The notes under the pieces: generated by a model
Seen by the model: the letters and a program-made list of their open reading frames with translations, nothing else
Database searches by the model: none
Told to the model about the DNA's origin: nothing
Translations under genes and position numbers: made by a program
Source: Opitutia bacterium UBA7350
GTDB lineage: Bacteria > Verrucomicrobiota > Verrucomicrobiia > Opitutales > Coraliomargaritaceae
Assembly: GCA_002470925.1 (NCBI GenBank)
Contig: DKOX01000128.1
Coordinates: 1 to 46,300 of the forward strand
Reading direction: 5' to 3'
DNA: 46,300 bases
In this document: piece after piece, positions 10,184 through 18,920 of the stretch
Position numbering within the stretch: the first letter of the stretch is position 1
How the letters are laid out: every line of letters starts with the position of its first letter

Positions 10184-11662
10184 ATGAGCGAAAGCACTGA
10201 ACAAACTGCTGGTACGGTCATTCCCTATACCACGAATGATCCCTCCATCCGGGCAGAATTGAGCGAAATCGACCGTTCAATCCGCACCGCTTCGGTGTTT
10301 TTCATCGTCTCGGCGGTGGGGTGGCTGATTCTTGGCACGATCTTCGCCCTCATTGCGGCGATCAAGCTGCACGAACCCAGTTTCGCGGCGGGTACTGAAT
10401 ACAGCACCTTCGGGCGCATGCGCGCCGCCCACCTGAATGCCATGGCTCTCGGCTTCGGTAACAACATGATCTTCGGGGTCTGCCTCTGGATTATGGCGCG
10501 TCTTTGCCGCGCGCCGATCCGCCACGGCGGGCTCCTCCTGATCGCCGGAGCCTTCTGGAACATCGGTCTCACGGTTGGGATTGCGGGCCTTATTAAGGGC
10601 GACATCACTTCGGTCGAATGGCTTGAGATCCCGAGTTACGCTACCCCGTTGCTCGCAATTTCCTATATCCTTGTCGGGATTTGGGGCGTCATGGCATTCC
10701 GTTTTCGCAAGGGTGATCACGTCTATGTTTCCCAGTGGTATTTCCTCGGCGCGCTCTTCTGGTTCCCTTGGCTCTATGTGATTGCGCAGATTATGATCAT
10801 ATGGGCTCCGGCGCAGGGCGTGGTGCAATCAATAACCAACTGGTGGTTCGCACACAACGTCCTTGGGCTCTGGCTCACGCCGATGGCACTGGGTACCGCT
10901 TATTATTTGATTCCCAAAGTGCTGGGGCGTCCGATTTATTCCTACTATCTGTCGGTGTTGGGATTCTGGTCGCTCGCGCTCTTCTACAACTGGGCAGGGG
11001 TACACCACCTTATTGGCGGCCCCGTTCCGGTCTGGCTCATCTCTGCCGGTATTGTGGCTTCGGTCATGATGGTTATTCCGGTTGTGGTGGTCGCGATCAA
11101 TCACCACATGACAGTTGTGGGGCTGCATCGTGAGGGCTGGCGCAGTCCCACCATGCGTTTTGTCGTCTTCGGCGCGATTAACTATACTTTTGTGAGTCTC
11201 ATCGGTTCCGCGATGGCTTTGCGCGACGTCAATCTCGTGACGCACTTTACACACTTCACGGTGGGGCACGCTCACCATGGAGCCTACGGCTTCTTTGCGA
11301 TGATCCTATTTGGCGGGGTTTACTACATGATGCCGCGTATGCTGCATCGTGAATGGCCCTCTGCGAGTCTTATTAAAATTCATTTTTGGGGCAGTGCTCT
11401 CGGCATCCTGCTCATGGTCTTCGCGCTTCAGATTGGCGGCTGGATTCAAGGTCTCCAAATGAATAATCCCGAGATCGCTTTCCTCGAGGTGGTGCAAAAT
11501 ACCATGCCCTGGCTCAAGGCGCGTAGTATCTCGGGTTTTCTCCTACTGGTTGCCCACATCGCATTTGCAGTCAATTTCTTCTGGATGCTCTTCGCTGCCG
11601 GAAAGATCAAAACCAAGGACACTCCCACCTTGTTTAACGCTAAAGAGGAGGGCGCTGCCTGA
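10184..11662 (+). CDS. ccoN: cbb3-type cytochrome c oxidase catalytic subunit I (CcoN)
   Basis: CcoN is the heme-copper catalytic subunit that reduces O2 to water and pumps protons. The 492-residue protein has twelve or more hydrophobic helices. The expected His ligands are visible: one in RMRAAHLNAM (low-spin heme b), one in WWFAHNVLG plus the pair in GVHHLIG (CuB), and the His-rich HFTVGHAHHG segment (hemes b3 and b). The GxP and YYxIP motifs beside the ligands are those of cbb3 rather than aa3 enzymes. I chose the ATG at 10184. A TTG at 10172, overlapping the ccoS stop, would add four residues. Its stop overlaps the ccoO start. With ACIII upstream it should form the terminal part of one respiratory chain. 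Confidence 0.95.
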   Translation: MSESTEQTAGTVIPYTTNDPSIRAELSEIDRSIRTASVFFIVSAVGWLILGTIFALIAAIKLHEPSFAAGTEYSTFGRMRAAHLNAMALGFGNNMIFGVCLWIMARLCRAPIRHGGLLLIAGAFWNIGLTVGIAGLIKGDITSVEWLEIPSYATPLLAISYILVGIWGVMAFRFRKGDHVYVSQWYFLGALFWFPWLYVIAQIMIIWAPAQGVVQSITNWWFAHNVLGLWLTPMALGTAYYLIPKVLGRPIYSYYLSVLGFWSLALFYNWAGVHHLIGGPVPVWLISAGIVASVMMVIPVVVVAINHHMTVVGLHREGWRSPTMRFVVFGAINYTFVSLIGSAMALRDVNLVTHFTHFTVGHAHHGAYGFFAMILFGGVYYMMPRMLHREWPSASLIKIHFWGSALGILLMVFALQIGGWIQGLQMNNPEIAFLEVVQNTMPWLKARSISGFLLLVAHIAFAVNFFWMLFAAGKIKTKDTPTLFNAKEEGAA

Positions 11663-12333
11663 TGAAAAGTCTCCCACTTTTATTTCTCGGCATCTTTTTC
11701 ATGTTGGCTTTCTCCTTCACCGGGATCGTCCTGACCAGCCACGTCCAGTTCGGGGCGCTTGAACAAACCACCGAAAGCCTGGAGGCGGACGAAAACGGCA
11801 ACCTCGTTATGCCGGAAGGCGAAACCCTTTATCCTCTCATCGAAGGTGGCTTGGCGCTACAGGGCAAGGAGGTCTATATTTCAATGGGCTGTATCTATTG
11901 CCACAGTCAGCAATCCCGCCGCGAATCCTTTGGTGCAGACGTCGCCCGAGGTTGGGCGCAACGCGCGACCGTCCCGCGTGACTACATTTCCCAGAGCCGT
12001 GTCCTGCTCGGCACGATGCGTACCGGTCCGGACCTTGTGAATGTCGGAGGCCGCCTGCAGGGTGACGGAGGCCGCGAGTGGCACCATAAACACCTCTACA
12101 ATCCGCAAATCACCTCTAAGGGTTCCAATATGCCTCCCTTTGCCTTCCTATACAAAGTGCAAGCAATTGACGGGGCGCCCTCGGCCGACGCGGTCGCGAT
12201 CCCGGCGGACTCACCCTATGCACCGCCCGCGGGTTATGAAATCATACCCACCCGCCGCGCGAAAGCACTGGTGGAATATTTGCTCAGCCTCAAAATCGAT
12301 TACAGTCTCCCCGAAGCACCCATCCTGGACTAA
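11662..12333 (+). CDS. ccoO: cbb3-type cytochrome c oxidase monoheme subunit CcoO
   Basis: CcoO is the membrane-anchored monoheme cytochrome c of cbb3 oxidase and passes electrons to the CcoN hemes. The 223-residue protein has one N-terminal helix (about 3-25). The heme site is CIYCH at 77-81, followed by the CcoO hallmarks QQSR, a RDY motif, and MRTGPDL leading into a GGR. A Met in NMPPFAFL (about 154) is the probable heme ligand. Its start overlaps the ccoN stop and its stop overlaps the next gene by one base, so the oxidase genes form a translationally coupled set. Confidence 0.94.
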   Translation: MKSLPLLFLGIFFMLAFSFTGIVLTSHVQFGALEQTTESLEADENGNLVMPEGETLYPLIEGGLALQGKEVYISMGCIYCHSQQSRRESFGADVARGWAQRATVPRDYISQSRVLLGTMRTGPDLVNVGGRLQGDGGREWHHKHLYNPQITSKGSNMPPFAFLYKVQAIDGAPSADAVAIPADSPYAPPAGYEIIPTRRAKALVEYLLSLKIDYSLPEAPILD

Positions 12334-13016
12334 TGAGCGACGATACCACATCACAGGATTTCACCTCGAGCAGCGGATTTGAAAAAGCCGCGATGCAGGA
12401 TACCGATATGCAGGCGATACACGCTCCGCAACTCAAGCGCGAACGCGTCGAGCCGCACGAGCGGCAATCACCGATCCCCATCAGTCTGCTGACTATGATT
12501 TCCCTCTTCGCATTTTGGGGCGGTTACTATTTCTCAAACTACTCGCAGGACTTCCGTTGGGACGCGTATGATCCCGACGCCAAGGGTGGCGCGGGTGAAG
12601 TGGTGGTTGAAGAAAAACCCCTTGCCGAAGTGGGTGCGCGCATCTTCCGCGGTCAATGCGTGGCATGTCACCAGACCACCGGTCTCGGGGTCGCCGGGGC
12701 CTTTCCTCCCTTGGTTGAATCGGAATGGGTCTTGGGTAATGAAGAACGCCTCGCGCGCATCCTGATCAACGGCCTCAATGGCCCAATCGAAGTGCTCGGT
12801 GCAACTTACAACGGCAACATGCCCGCCTTCGGACCCAATGGCCTGAACCTCAAGCCGAAACAAATTGCCGCAGTCCTGACTTACATTCGTCAGGAATGGG
12901 GCAACAGCGCCCCCGAGGTCAGTGTTGAGGCGCTCGAAGGCTACCATGCCAAATACGGTTCCCGTCCCGAGCCCTGGACCGCCGAGGAACTCCTCGCCGA
13001 TTTCCCAATGGAATAG
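12333..13016 (+). CDS. CcoP-like membrane-bound monoheme cytochrome c
   Basis: This 227-residue protein occupies the ccoP position. It has a long polar N-terminus (1-47), one membrane helix (about 48-68), and a class I cytochrome c domain with a single heme site, CVACH at 109-113. A Met in NGNMPAFG is the probable sixth ligand. Standard CcoP has two heme sites and two helices, so this is a shortened version or a distinct cytochrome replacing it. It probably accepts electrons from ACIII or a soluble cytochrome and gives them to CcoO. It is the last gene of the operon. No strong terminator hairpin is visible after its stop. Confidence 0.85.
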   Translation: MSDDTTSQDFTSSSGFEKAAMQDTDMQAIHAPQLKRERVEPHERQSPIPISLLTMISLFAFWGGYYFSNYSQDFRWDAYDPDAKGGAGEVVVEEKPLAEVGARIFRGQCVACHQTTGLGVAGAFPPLVESEWVLGNEERLARILINGLNGPIEVLGATYNGNMPAFGPNGLNLKPKQIAAVLTYIRQEWGNSAPEVSVEALEGYHAKYGSRPEPWTAEELLADFPME

Positions 13017-13309
13017 CCTGATCCCTTGCTTTGCTGCGCTGCGTCTATTTTTTGAACGCGGAGATTAGGTGTGGTGGAGAAGATTGAATGGGAAGTTGAA
13101 GGTTGTGGGTTTAAATTATCTTAATCCAACTCTTGCTCTTAATAATGGACAAGAATGTTCACCATGGAAGCACGAAGAGTACAGAGCGTTGCCAAAACAC
13201 TGAATCTTTATTCAAAATTTCTGTGTACGCGGTGCCTTTGTGGTGAGTTCAAAGTTGGAAGTTAGTAAGATGAAGATAAAGCGTTCGGCGTTTGATGTTC
13301 TTAAACTAT
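13017..13309. other. Intergenic region between the ccoP-like gene and hemL, no gene
   Basis: The 293 bases between two convergent genes contain no credible coding region. The central part holds an imperfect inverted repeat, listed separately. No clear rho-independent terminator (stable GC stem plus T-run) is seen for either the oxidase operon or hemL. Confidence 0.6.
13158..13246. repeat. Imperfect palindromic element with 'cacgaagag / tctgtg' arms
   Basis: The left arm (about 13159-13186: CACCATGGAAGCACGAAGAG and onward) and right arm (13220-13246: TCTGTGTACGC, then GGTGCCTTTGTGGTGA) are imperfect reverse complements. They are separated by about 33 A+T-rich bases. The arms look like an eroded copy of the 'accacggaggcacgaag ... 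ctccgtggt' palindromes that are dispersed between genes in Verrucomicrobiota and related phyla. That link rests on memory of the motif, not on a search. Location between two convergent genes suits a non-coding mobile or structural repeat. Confidence 0.5.
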
Positions 13310-14602
13310 TTATATTTCGAGGGCGTGAATGCCGCCTGTGAGTATTTCGATGGTTTTTTCGATGTGATGGCTTTGGTGGGCATTGCTGATGAAACAGGTT
13401 TCGTAGGGTGAAGGGGGGAGGTAGATGCCGTGCTCGAGGGCGTAATTGAAGAGTTGTTTGAAGGCGCTGGTATTGCTGGCGGTGGCTTCGTTATAGTTGC
13501 GAACGGGTTGTTTAGCGAAGAAGAGGGCGAACATGGAGCCGACTTGTGGCACTTGCAGAGAAATGCCTTTTTGATGAGCGGCATCCAATAAGGCTTGGGC
13601 GATTTGCGCGCCCATCGCATCGAGGGTGGGATAGGGTTGTGTTTGGAGGAGTTTGTCGAGGGAGGCGATCCCGGCGGCCATCGCGAGGGGGTTGCCGCTC
13701 AGGGTTCCCGCTTGGTAAACCGGCCCGAGGGGGGCGAGGTGATCCATGATTTCGGCCTTGCCGCCGAAGGCACCGACCGGGAGGCCGCCGCCGATGATTT
13801 TACCGAGGGCGGTGAGATCGGGGGTGATTCCGATGCGTTCCTGCACGCCGCCGGGAGCGAGGCGGAATCCGGTCATGACCTCGTCAAAGATCAGGACGGT
13901 GGAGTGTTGGGTGCAGAGTTTGCGAACTCCTTCGAGGAAACCCGGCTCGGGGAGAATGAGGCCGCAGTTGGCGGGGTAGGGTTCGAGGATGAGTCCCGCG
14001 ATCTGGTCGCCCTGTTCGGTGAAGCAGGCTTCGAGCGCTTCGAGGTCGTTGTATTCGAGCACGATGGTCTCGGCGGCAAAGCTGGCGGGGATGCCGGCGC
14101 TGTCGGGGTTGCCGAGGGTGAGGGCACCGGAACCCGCTTTCACGAGGAGGGAATCCACGTGGCCGTGGTAACAGCCTGCGAATTTAATGATTTTATCGCG
14201 CCTTGTGAATCCCCGGGCGAGACGGATCGCGGAAAGGGTGGCTTCGGTTCCGCTGTTGCACATGCGGATTTTTTCAACGGAGGGGACCATCGCGACGATG
14301 CGTTCCGCCATTTTGACTTCATCGGGGTTGGGGGTGCCAAAGCTGGTGCCACGGTCGAGGGCAGTAGCCAGGGCGGCGCGGATGTCGGGGTCGTTGTGAC
14401 CGTGGATGGCGGGGCCCCAGGTACAGACGTAATCGATGAGTTCGCGACCATCGCTGGTATGGAGTTGGGCACCTTCGGCGCGGGCGGTGAAAAAGGGACT
14501 GCCGCCGACGGAGCGAAAGGCGCGCACCGGGGAGTTGACGCCGCCGGGCATGAGGGCCTGCGCTTTTTTGAAGAGTGCGGTTGAGCTGGTGTCGTTTTCC
14601 AT
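13310..14602 (-). CDS. hemL: Glutamate-1-semialdehyde 2,1-aminomutase
   Basis: HemL converts glutamate-1-semialdehyde to 5-aminolevulinate in the C5 route of heme synthesis. The 430-residue protein is a class III PLP aminotransferase of normal family length. The N-terminal MPGGVNSPVRAF signature is at 18-29, the NSGTEA phosphate-binding loop at 116-121, the PLP-contacting Asp in FDEVMTGFR near 240, and the Schiff-base Lys at 268 in LGKIIGGGLPVGAFGG. The frame stays open far upstream into nadE, but the ATG at 14602 begins exactly at the family N-terminus, so the longer version is rejected. It is the downstream gene of a pair with nadE, 28 bases apart. Heme supply fits the cytochrome-rich operon next door. 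Confidence 0.95.
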   Translation of the reverse strand: MENDTSSTALFKKAQALMPGGVNSPVRAFRSVGGSPFFTARAEGAQLHTSDGRELIDYVCTWGPAIHGHNDPDIRAALATALDRGTSFGTPNPDEVKMAERIVAMVPSVEKIRMCNSGTEATLSAIRLARGFTRRDKIIKFAGCYHGHVDSLLVKAGSGALTLGNPDSAGIPASFAAETIVLEYNDLEALEACFTEQGDQIAGLILEPYPANCGLILPEPGFLEGVRKLCTQHSTVLIFDEVMTGFRLAPGGVQERIGITPDLTALGKIIGGGLPVGAFGGKAEIMDHLAPLGPVYQAGTLSGNPLAMAAGIASLDKLLQTQPYPTLDAMGAQIAQALLDAAHQKGISLQVPQVGSMFALFFAKQPVRNYNEATASNTSAFKQLFNYALEHGIYLPPSPYETCFISNAHQSHHIEKTIEILTGGIHALEI

Positions 14603-14630
14603 GGAATGTAGCGTTGAATCGGGAAGCAGT

Positions 14631-16262
14631 TTAATTGACGTATTTTTGCACGATCGGGATGCGTCGTCCGACCCCAAAGGCGAGGGGGCTTGTTTTGAGT
14701 CCGGGGGCGGCTTGTTTGCGTTTGTATTCGTTGAGGTCAACGAGCCGCACGATAGCGTCGACGATCTCGGATTGGTAGCCCGCTGCGGTGATTTCGGAGC
14801 GGGAGCGGCCTTCTTCGACGTAGAGTTGAAGGATGCCGTCGAGGATGGGATAAGGCGGCAGGGAATCGGAATCGGCCTGGTCGGGGCGGAGTTCGGCGGA
14901 GGGGGGCTTCTCAATGGTATTGAGGGGGATCATCTCGTGCTCGGCATTGAGGTGGCGGGCGAGGGCGTACACCTTCATCTTCGGGAGGTCGGAAATCACC
15001 GCGAGACCACCGCACATATCGCCGTAGAGGGTGCAGTAACCAACCGCGATTTCGCTCTTGTTGCCAGTGGTGAGCAGGAGGGCGCCGTATTTATTGGAGA
15101 GCGCCATGAGCAGGAGACCTCGGGCGCGGGCCTGCAGGTTTTCCTCGGTGACGTCGGCGGGTAAATCCTTGAAGAGCGGCTGGAGGGCGTGTTCGGCGGC
15201 GGCGACGGTTTCGCTGATCGGGATTTCGTGAAATTGGATGCCGAGTCGTTGGGCGAGATCGGCGGCGTCACGGCGGCTGTGTTCACTGGAAATGGCAGAA
15301 GGGAGCGCAATACCGATGACGTTTTCCGGACCCATCGCCTCCGCGGCGAGGGCGCAGACCACGGCGGAGTCGATCCCACCGCTGAGCCCCAGGAGAACGC
15401 GTTGGAATCCGCATTTGCAGGCATAATCGCGGAGGCCGAGGACGAGCGCCTGATGGATGGCGGCCATGCCAACGGGGTTATAGTAAGGGGAGATGGGCGT
15501 GGCTTCAGCCAGAGAAAGATCGACGACGGCGTTTTCGGGTTGGAAGGAGGCAAGTCCTGCAAGAATGCCGCGTTGGGGATGATGGACGATGCTGCCGCCG
15601 TCAAAAATGAGTTCGTCGTTGCCGCCGACCGTATTGCAATAAATGACGGGGCAGTTGCAGCGTTCGGCGGCAGCGCGGACGAGGGCTTCGCGTTGACCGG
15701 CCTTGCCGCTCTGCCAAGGACTGGCGGAAAGATTGAGGAGGTAATCCAGGTTTGCTCCGGCGAGTTCCTTGAGAGGATCAGCAGGATAACGCGCTTTGGC
15801 GGGTTGGTCGGATTGAGCCCAGATGTCTTCGCAAATGGTGAGTCCGATCTTGAGCCCTTTCCATTGGTGGATGCACGGTGCGGCGGCGGGTTTGAAGTAG
15901 CGGGTTTCGTCAAAGACGTCGTAGGTCGGCAGGAGGCATTTGCGCCCGATGGTTTGGATGGCGCCGTTTTCGCACCACGCGGCGGCGTTGTAGGAGGCGC
16001 CGTCCTGATTGATCACGGTACCGGTAACGAGGGGGATCGTGCCGGTTTTGGCAGCAAGCGCATGGAGAGCGTCTTCGGTATCGCGAACGAATCTGGATTT
16101 GAAGAGGAGGTCGCGGGGTGGGTAGCCGCAGGTCGCCAATTCCGGAGCGAGGATCAGGTCGGCGCCCGCATCGACCAATTCATTATACGCCTCAAGTAAG
16201 CGGGCGCTGTTGCCGGAGAGGTCTCCGACGGTGGGATTGATTTGTGCGATTCCTATTTTCAT
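14631..16262 (-). CDS. nadE: Glutamine-dependent NAD+ synthetase
   Basis: NadE makes NAD+ from nicotinate adenine dinucleotide using ATP and ammonia released from glutamine. The 543-residue protein has two domains. The N-terminal nitrilase-type glutaminase shows the Glu-Lys-Cys triad at 41, 108 and 144 (APELATCGYPP, GRKCLLPTYDVF, LTICEDIW). The C-terminal synthetase has the P-loop SGGIDS at 294-299 and a later TGNKSE motif that binds ATP/Mg. Length is normal for the two-domain form. It is transcribed with hemL and diverges from maf across about 90 bases. Together with nadD at 30674, two of the last NAD steps are encoded in this window. Confidence 0.95.
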   Translation of the reverse strand: MKIGIAQINPTVGDLSGNSARLLEAYNELVDAGADLILAPELATCGYPPRDLLFKSRFVRDTEDALHALAAKTGTIPLVTGTVINQDGASYNAAAWCENGAIQTIGRKCLLPTYDVFDETRYFKPAAAPCIHQWKGLKIGLTICEDIWAQSDQPAKARYPADPLKELAGANLDYLLNLSASPWQSGKAGQREALVRAAAERCNCPVIYCNTVGGNDELIFDGGSIVHHPQRGILAGLASFQPENAVVDLSLAEATPISPYYNPVGMAAIHQALVLGLRDYACKCGFQRVLLGLSGGIDSAVVCALAAEAMGPENVIGIALPSAISSEHSRRDAADLAQRLGIQFHEIPISETVAAAEHALQPLFKDLPADVTEENLQARARGLLLMALSNKYGALLLTTGNKSEIAVGYCTLYGDMCGGLAVISDLPKMKVYALARHLNAEHEMIPLNTIEKPPSAELRPDQADSDSLPPYPILDGILQLYVEEGRSRSEITAAGYQSEIVDAIVRLVDLNEYKRKQAAPGLKTSPLAFGVGRRIPIVQKYVN

Positions 16263-16353
16263 GCGCTGCGACGAACAGTTATTTATAGTTAATAACTGTG
16301 ATTCTTAAGAATTTGTTTGTTTGCGAACGATTGCAAATGAAAGATGCGGGTTG

Positions 16354-16965
16354 ATGGCATCAAAACTACTACGTCCTACAACATTCATATTGGCCTCGGC
16401 GTCACCGCGCCGCCGGGAACTGCTCTCGCGTTTGGTTTTGGATTTTGAGGTGGAGGCCGCTCCAGTCGAGGAATCGGAGTGCACCGCGCGCGGGCCGGAG
16501 TGGATGGTTGCGCATAATGCCGCTCTGAAGGCGGATGCGGTGGCACGCAAAGCGGAAGCGGCCTTGGTGCTGGGCTCTGACACCACGGTTGCGGTGGGGG
16601 GTCGGGTGCTCGGCAAACCACGGGATTTGGAGGAGGCGCAGGAGATGCTGGAATTGCTCTCCGGAAGGGAACACACAGTTTACACCGCGGTGGCTTTGCG
16701 CTGTCGCAAGCGCGCTTACGCGTGTGATTTTGTGGAGGCGAGCAAGGTGCGTTTCCGTGTGCTGAATGCCGCCACGATCAAAGCCTATCACGCGCGGGTC
16801 AACCCCCTCGACAAAGCGGGGGCATACGGAATACAGGAGGGTCGCGAAATGATTATAGATTCGGTGACGGGTTCAGTGGAAAATGTAATGGGCTTGCCGA
16901 TCCAGCGTTTGTCTGGCATTTTAAAGGAACTGGGATTAGAAATGCGGCTCTCAAGTAGCGAATGA
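16354..16965 (+). CDS. maf: Maf-type nucleotide pyrophosphatase
   Basis: Maf proteins hydrolyse non-canonical or methylated nucleoside triphosphates, or dTTP/UTP, and have been linked to division arrest. The 203-residue protein (from ATG 16354) opens with the family signature SASPRRRELL. It continues with GSDTTVAVGGRVLGKP (metal-binding Asp) and the late DKAGAYGIQ and GSVENVMGLP motifs. A TTG at 16321 would add 11 residues that do not look conserved. The stop codon overlaps the start of the TonB-like gene by four bases (ATGA), indicating coupling. The exact substrate class (YhdE-type or YceF-type) cannot be read with confidence by eye. Confidence 0.92.
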   Translation: MASKLLRPTTFILASASPRRRELLSRLVLDFEVEAAPVEESECTARGPEWMVAHNAALKADAVARKAEAALVLGSDTTVAVGGRVLGKPRDLEEAQEMLELLSGREHTVYTAVALRCRKRAYACDFVEASKVRFRVLNAATIKAYHARVNPLDKAGAYGIQEGREMIIDSVTGSVENVMGLPIQRLSGILKELGLEMRLSSSE

Positions 16966-18020
16966 CCGTGGATGCGACCAACAGTGTGCAGGTATCGGAT
17001 GCCTCAAAGGGGTATTTGCCTGATGGGCGGTATACGGTTCGCAATACGCGTTTGGCGTTCGTGCTTTCGATTCTCTTGCACCTGGTTTTTCTGTATTTGC
17101 TTCCCGAGCATATGTTGCCACAGGCCGCCTTGCCAAAGGAACCTGAAGCGCTCGAGTTAGAGCTCGCGATAATAAAGCCGGAAGAAATGCGATTTGTGGA
17201 GGCAAATCCTGATGCGCCGGAGAATACGCCCGATACTACGAAGCAATATTCCTTCCGGAATCAGCAGGCGGCGGAAGCGGATCCGGTCCCGATGAGCGCT
17301 GAGAACCAGCCGAGGGTGGATGGGGTGGAGCAATCCCAGAAAATCCTGGAAGGACAGCTTGCGAGTCCAGCCGTAACGCCGCAGCCAGCGGCTGGAGCGG
17401 CGAATCAAAATCCGTCGCAGGTGACGATGCCCGCCGCCTTGCCAGCGAAGGGAATCGAGCGACCGGAGTTTTTAAAGGAGCGCGCGCCAAGAGAAATGGC
17501 AGAAGAGGGGAGTGCGCCGTTGCAGGAGGTCGCGGCCCAGGCAAGCGGGGAACCGGATGGAATAGTGCGGCTTTATCAACCCACCGAGGCAACGGTGCCG
17601 AACGGGGATCCCACGCAGGCGAAGCCGCGCCCGCGCCTCGATCCAAAATTGATCATGGGGCCGCTGATGCAAAGTACGGGGAGTGCCTCGCAGCGCGGGA
17701 AATTATCGATCAATGCGAGCTTCAGTGAATTCGGGGAGTATCAGCAGCAATTTTTCGCGGCGGTCGTGACCGGATGGTATCAGGATATTGAGTATTATCA
17801 GCCGATCGATCTAAAGACGCGGGTTCAGGTGCGTTTTACGATGCGGTCTGACGGCACCGTGACCGACGTAAAGGCAGTACATTCGACAGCTTCCGATATT
17901 GCGACCATTATTTGCGAGAATGCGATTTCGAAACCAAAACAATTTCGCCCTTGGACAAAGGAAATGGTTGAAGTATATGGTGCTTCGCATGAATTAACCG
18001 TAGTATTTATCTATCAGTGA
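16962..18020 (+). CDS. TonB/TolA-like energy-transducing protein
   Basis: This 352-residue protein has the layout of a TonB-type protein. A short cytoplasmic N-terminus precedes one membrane helix (about 28-48). A long Pro/Ala/Glu-rich, low-complexity periplasmic spacer (about 50-235) follows, then a compact C-terminal domain. The last 100 residues (VQVRFTMRSDGTVTDVKAVHSTA and so on) match the TonB C-terminal pattern of a beta strand, 'DG-V', and a helix around a conserved Pro-rich end. It would couple the proton motive force to outer-membrane transport, but no ExbB/ExbD genes are nearby. A TolA-like or purely structural role is possible. It overlaps maf upstream and the pseudouridine synthase downstream by four bases each. 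Confidence 0.7.
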   Translation: MTVDATNSVQVSDASKGYLPDGRYTVRNTRLAFVLSILLHLVFLYLLPEHMLPQAALPKEPEALELELAIIKPEEMRFVEANPDAPENTPDTTKQYSFRNQQAAEADPVPMSAENQPRVDGVEQSQKILEGQLASPAVTPQPAAGAANQNPSQVTMPAALPAKGIERPEFLKERAPREMAEEGSAPLQEVAAQASGEPDGIVRLYQPTEATVPNGDPTQAKPRPRLDPKLIMGPLMQSTGSASQRGKLSINASFSEFGEYQQQFFAAVVTGWYQDIEYYQPIDLKTRVQVRFTMRSDGTVTDVKAVHSTASDIATIICENAISKPKQFRPWTKEMVEVYGASHELTVVFIYQ

Positions 18021-18853
18021 AAATAGAGACATTAGAGCCTTCGCATTTGCCATTTGGAAAAGGGGTGCGGATTTTAGACTACAATAAGGATGGTGTGCTG
18101 GTACTTGAAAAACCGACGGGCTTGATGTCGCATCCCAATCGAAAGGAGGACGAGAAGCGGTCCTTGCTGAACGCATACTATGACTTCAGGATGGAATGTT
18201 ACCGTTGGGTCGATGCGGAGGGTCAGGAACGAGAGGCGGATTTGATTCACCGATTGGACTCGGCAACCTCTGGAGTGATCCTGCTTTCCTTGAATCGCAA
18301 GCTCACGCCGGTCATCAAGGATCTATTTGCGAGGCACAAAGTAACGAAGATTTATTACGCGCTGGTTAAGGGTTCGCCTAAAGGGGTGGCAGGTGTCTGG
18401 GATGATCGTTTGATGAAGGATCGAAAAAACGGGAACCGCATCATTCGCAATGCCGTTTCAGTGCGGGCGAAGTCACGGTATCAGCTCATCCGCAAGGCCC
18501 GGGCTGGTTTTCCGCTTTCGCTGATAAAACTGTTTCCGGTGACGGGGCGGACGCACCAGCTGCGTCTTCAATGCAGTAAGCATAAAATTCCGATTGTGGG
18601 CGATCAGACCTACGGGAGTTTTAGCTTTAACCGCGACGTTAAAAGCGAGACTCGTATTAAGCGACTGATGCTACATTCCAGCGAAATCATATTTAGCTAT
18701 TATTTTAATGGCGTGAATACAAAGGTGCAAGTTAGCGCACCCTTACCCCTGGAATTTGACGCCTTGTTGGATTTTCGTCCAGGTATGGATATGGAAAAAC
18801 TACTGATTCAGAAGTCCCTGATGGAGCAGAACTCCAAAATGAGTGGTCGGTAG
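18017..18853 (+). CDS. RluA-family pseudouridine synthase
   Basis: This 278-residue enzyme isomerises uridine to pseudouridine in rRNA or tRNA. It contains the RluA-family catalytic motif HRLDSATSG with the nucleophilic Asp at 81. The N-terminal VLVLEKPTGLMSHP strand and the later GRTHQLRLQ motif (substrate Arg) are also present. An S4 RNA-binding domain is not present, which points to an RluA/TruC-like short form. The start is GTG at 18017, overlapping the stop of the TonB-like gene. No ATG lies close enough to be an alternative. The target site cannot be deduced from the sequence. Confidence 0.9.
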   Translation: MKIETLEPSHLPFGKGVRILDYNKDGVLVLEKPTGLMSHPNRKEDEKRSLLNAYYDFRMECYRWVDAEGQEREADLIHRLDSATSGVILLSLNRKLTPVIKDLFARHKVTKIYYALVKGSPKGVAGVWDDRLMKDRKNGNRIIRNAVSVRAKSRYQLIRKARAGFPLSLIKLFPVTGRTHQLRLQCSKHKIPIVGDQTYGSFSFNRDVKSETRIKRLMLHSSEIIFSYYFNGVNTKVQVSAPLPLEFDALLDFRPGMDMEKLLIQKSLMEQNSKMSGR

Positions 18854-18920
18854 CATTCGCGCTCTTCGTTTGCCAAAGCGGTTATTCGTCACATAGTTTT
18901 GTAATAAACACCTAAATGGT

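Noticed and set aside
13595..14584. Long open frame on the + strand opposite hemL (329 codons), and a similar one opposite nadE (15189-16199)
   Set aside because: They mirror strongly conserved genes on the other strand, have Gly/Asp/Glu/Val-biased composition typical of antisense frames in GC-rich DNA, and show no domain.
14603..14914. hemL read as a 534-residue protein extending into nadE
   Set aside because: The extra N-terminus is the antisense-like Pro/Ser-rich reading of nadE DNA; the ATG at 14602 begins at the conserved family start.
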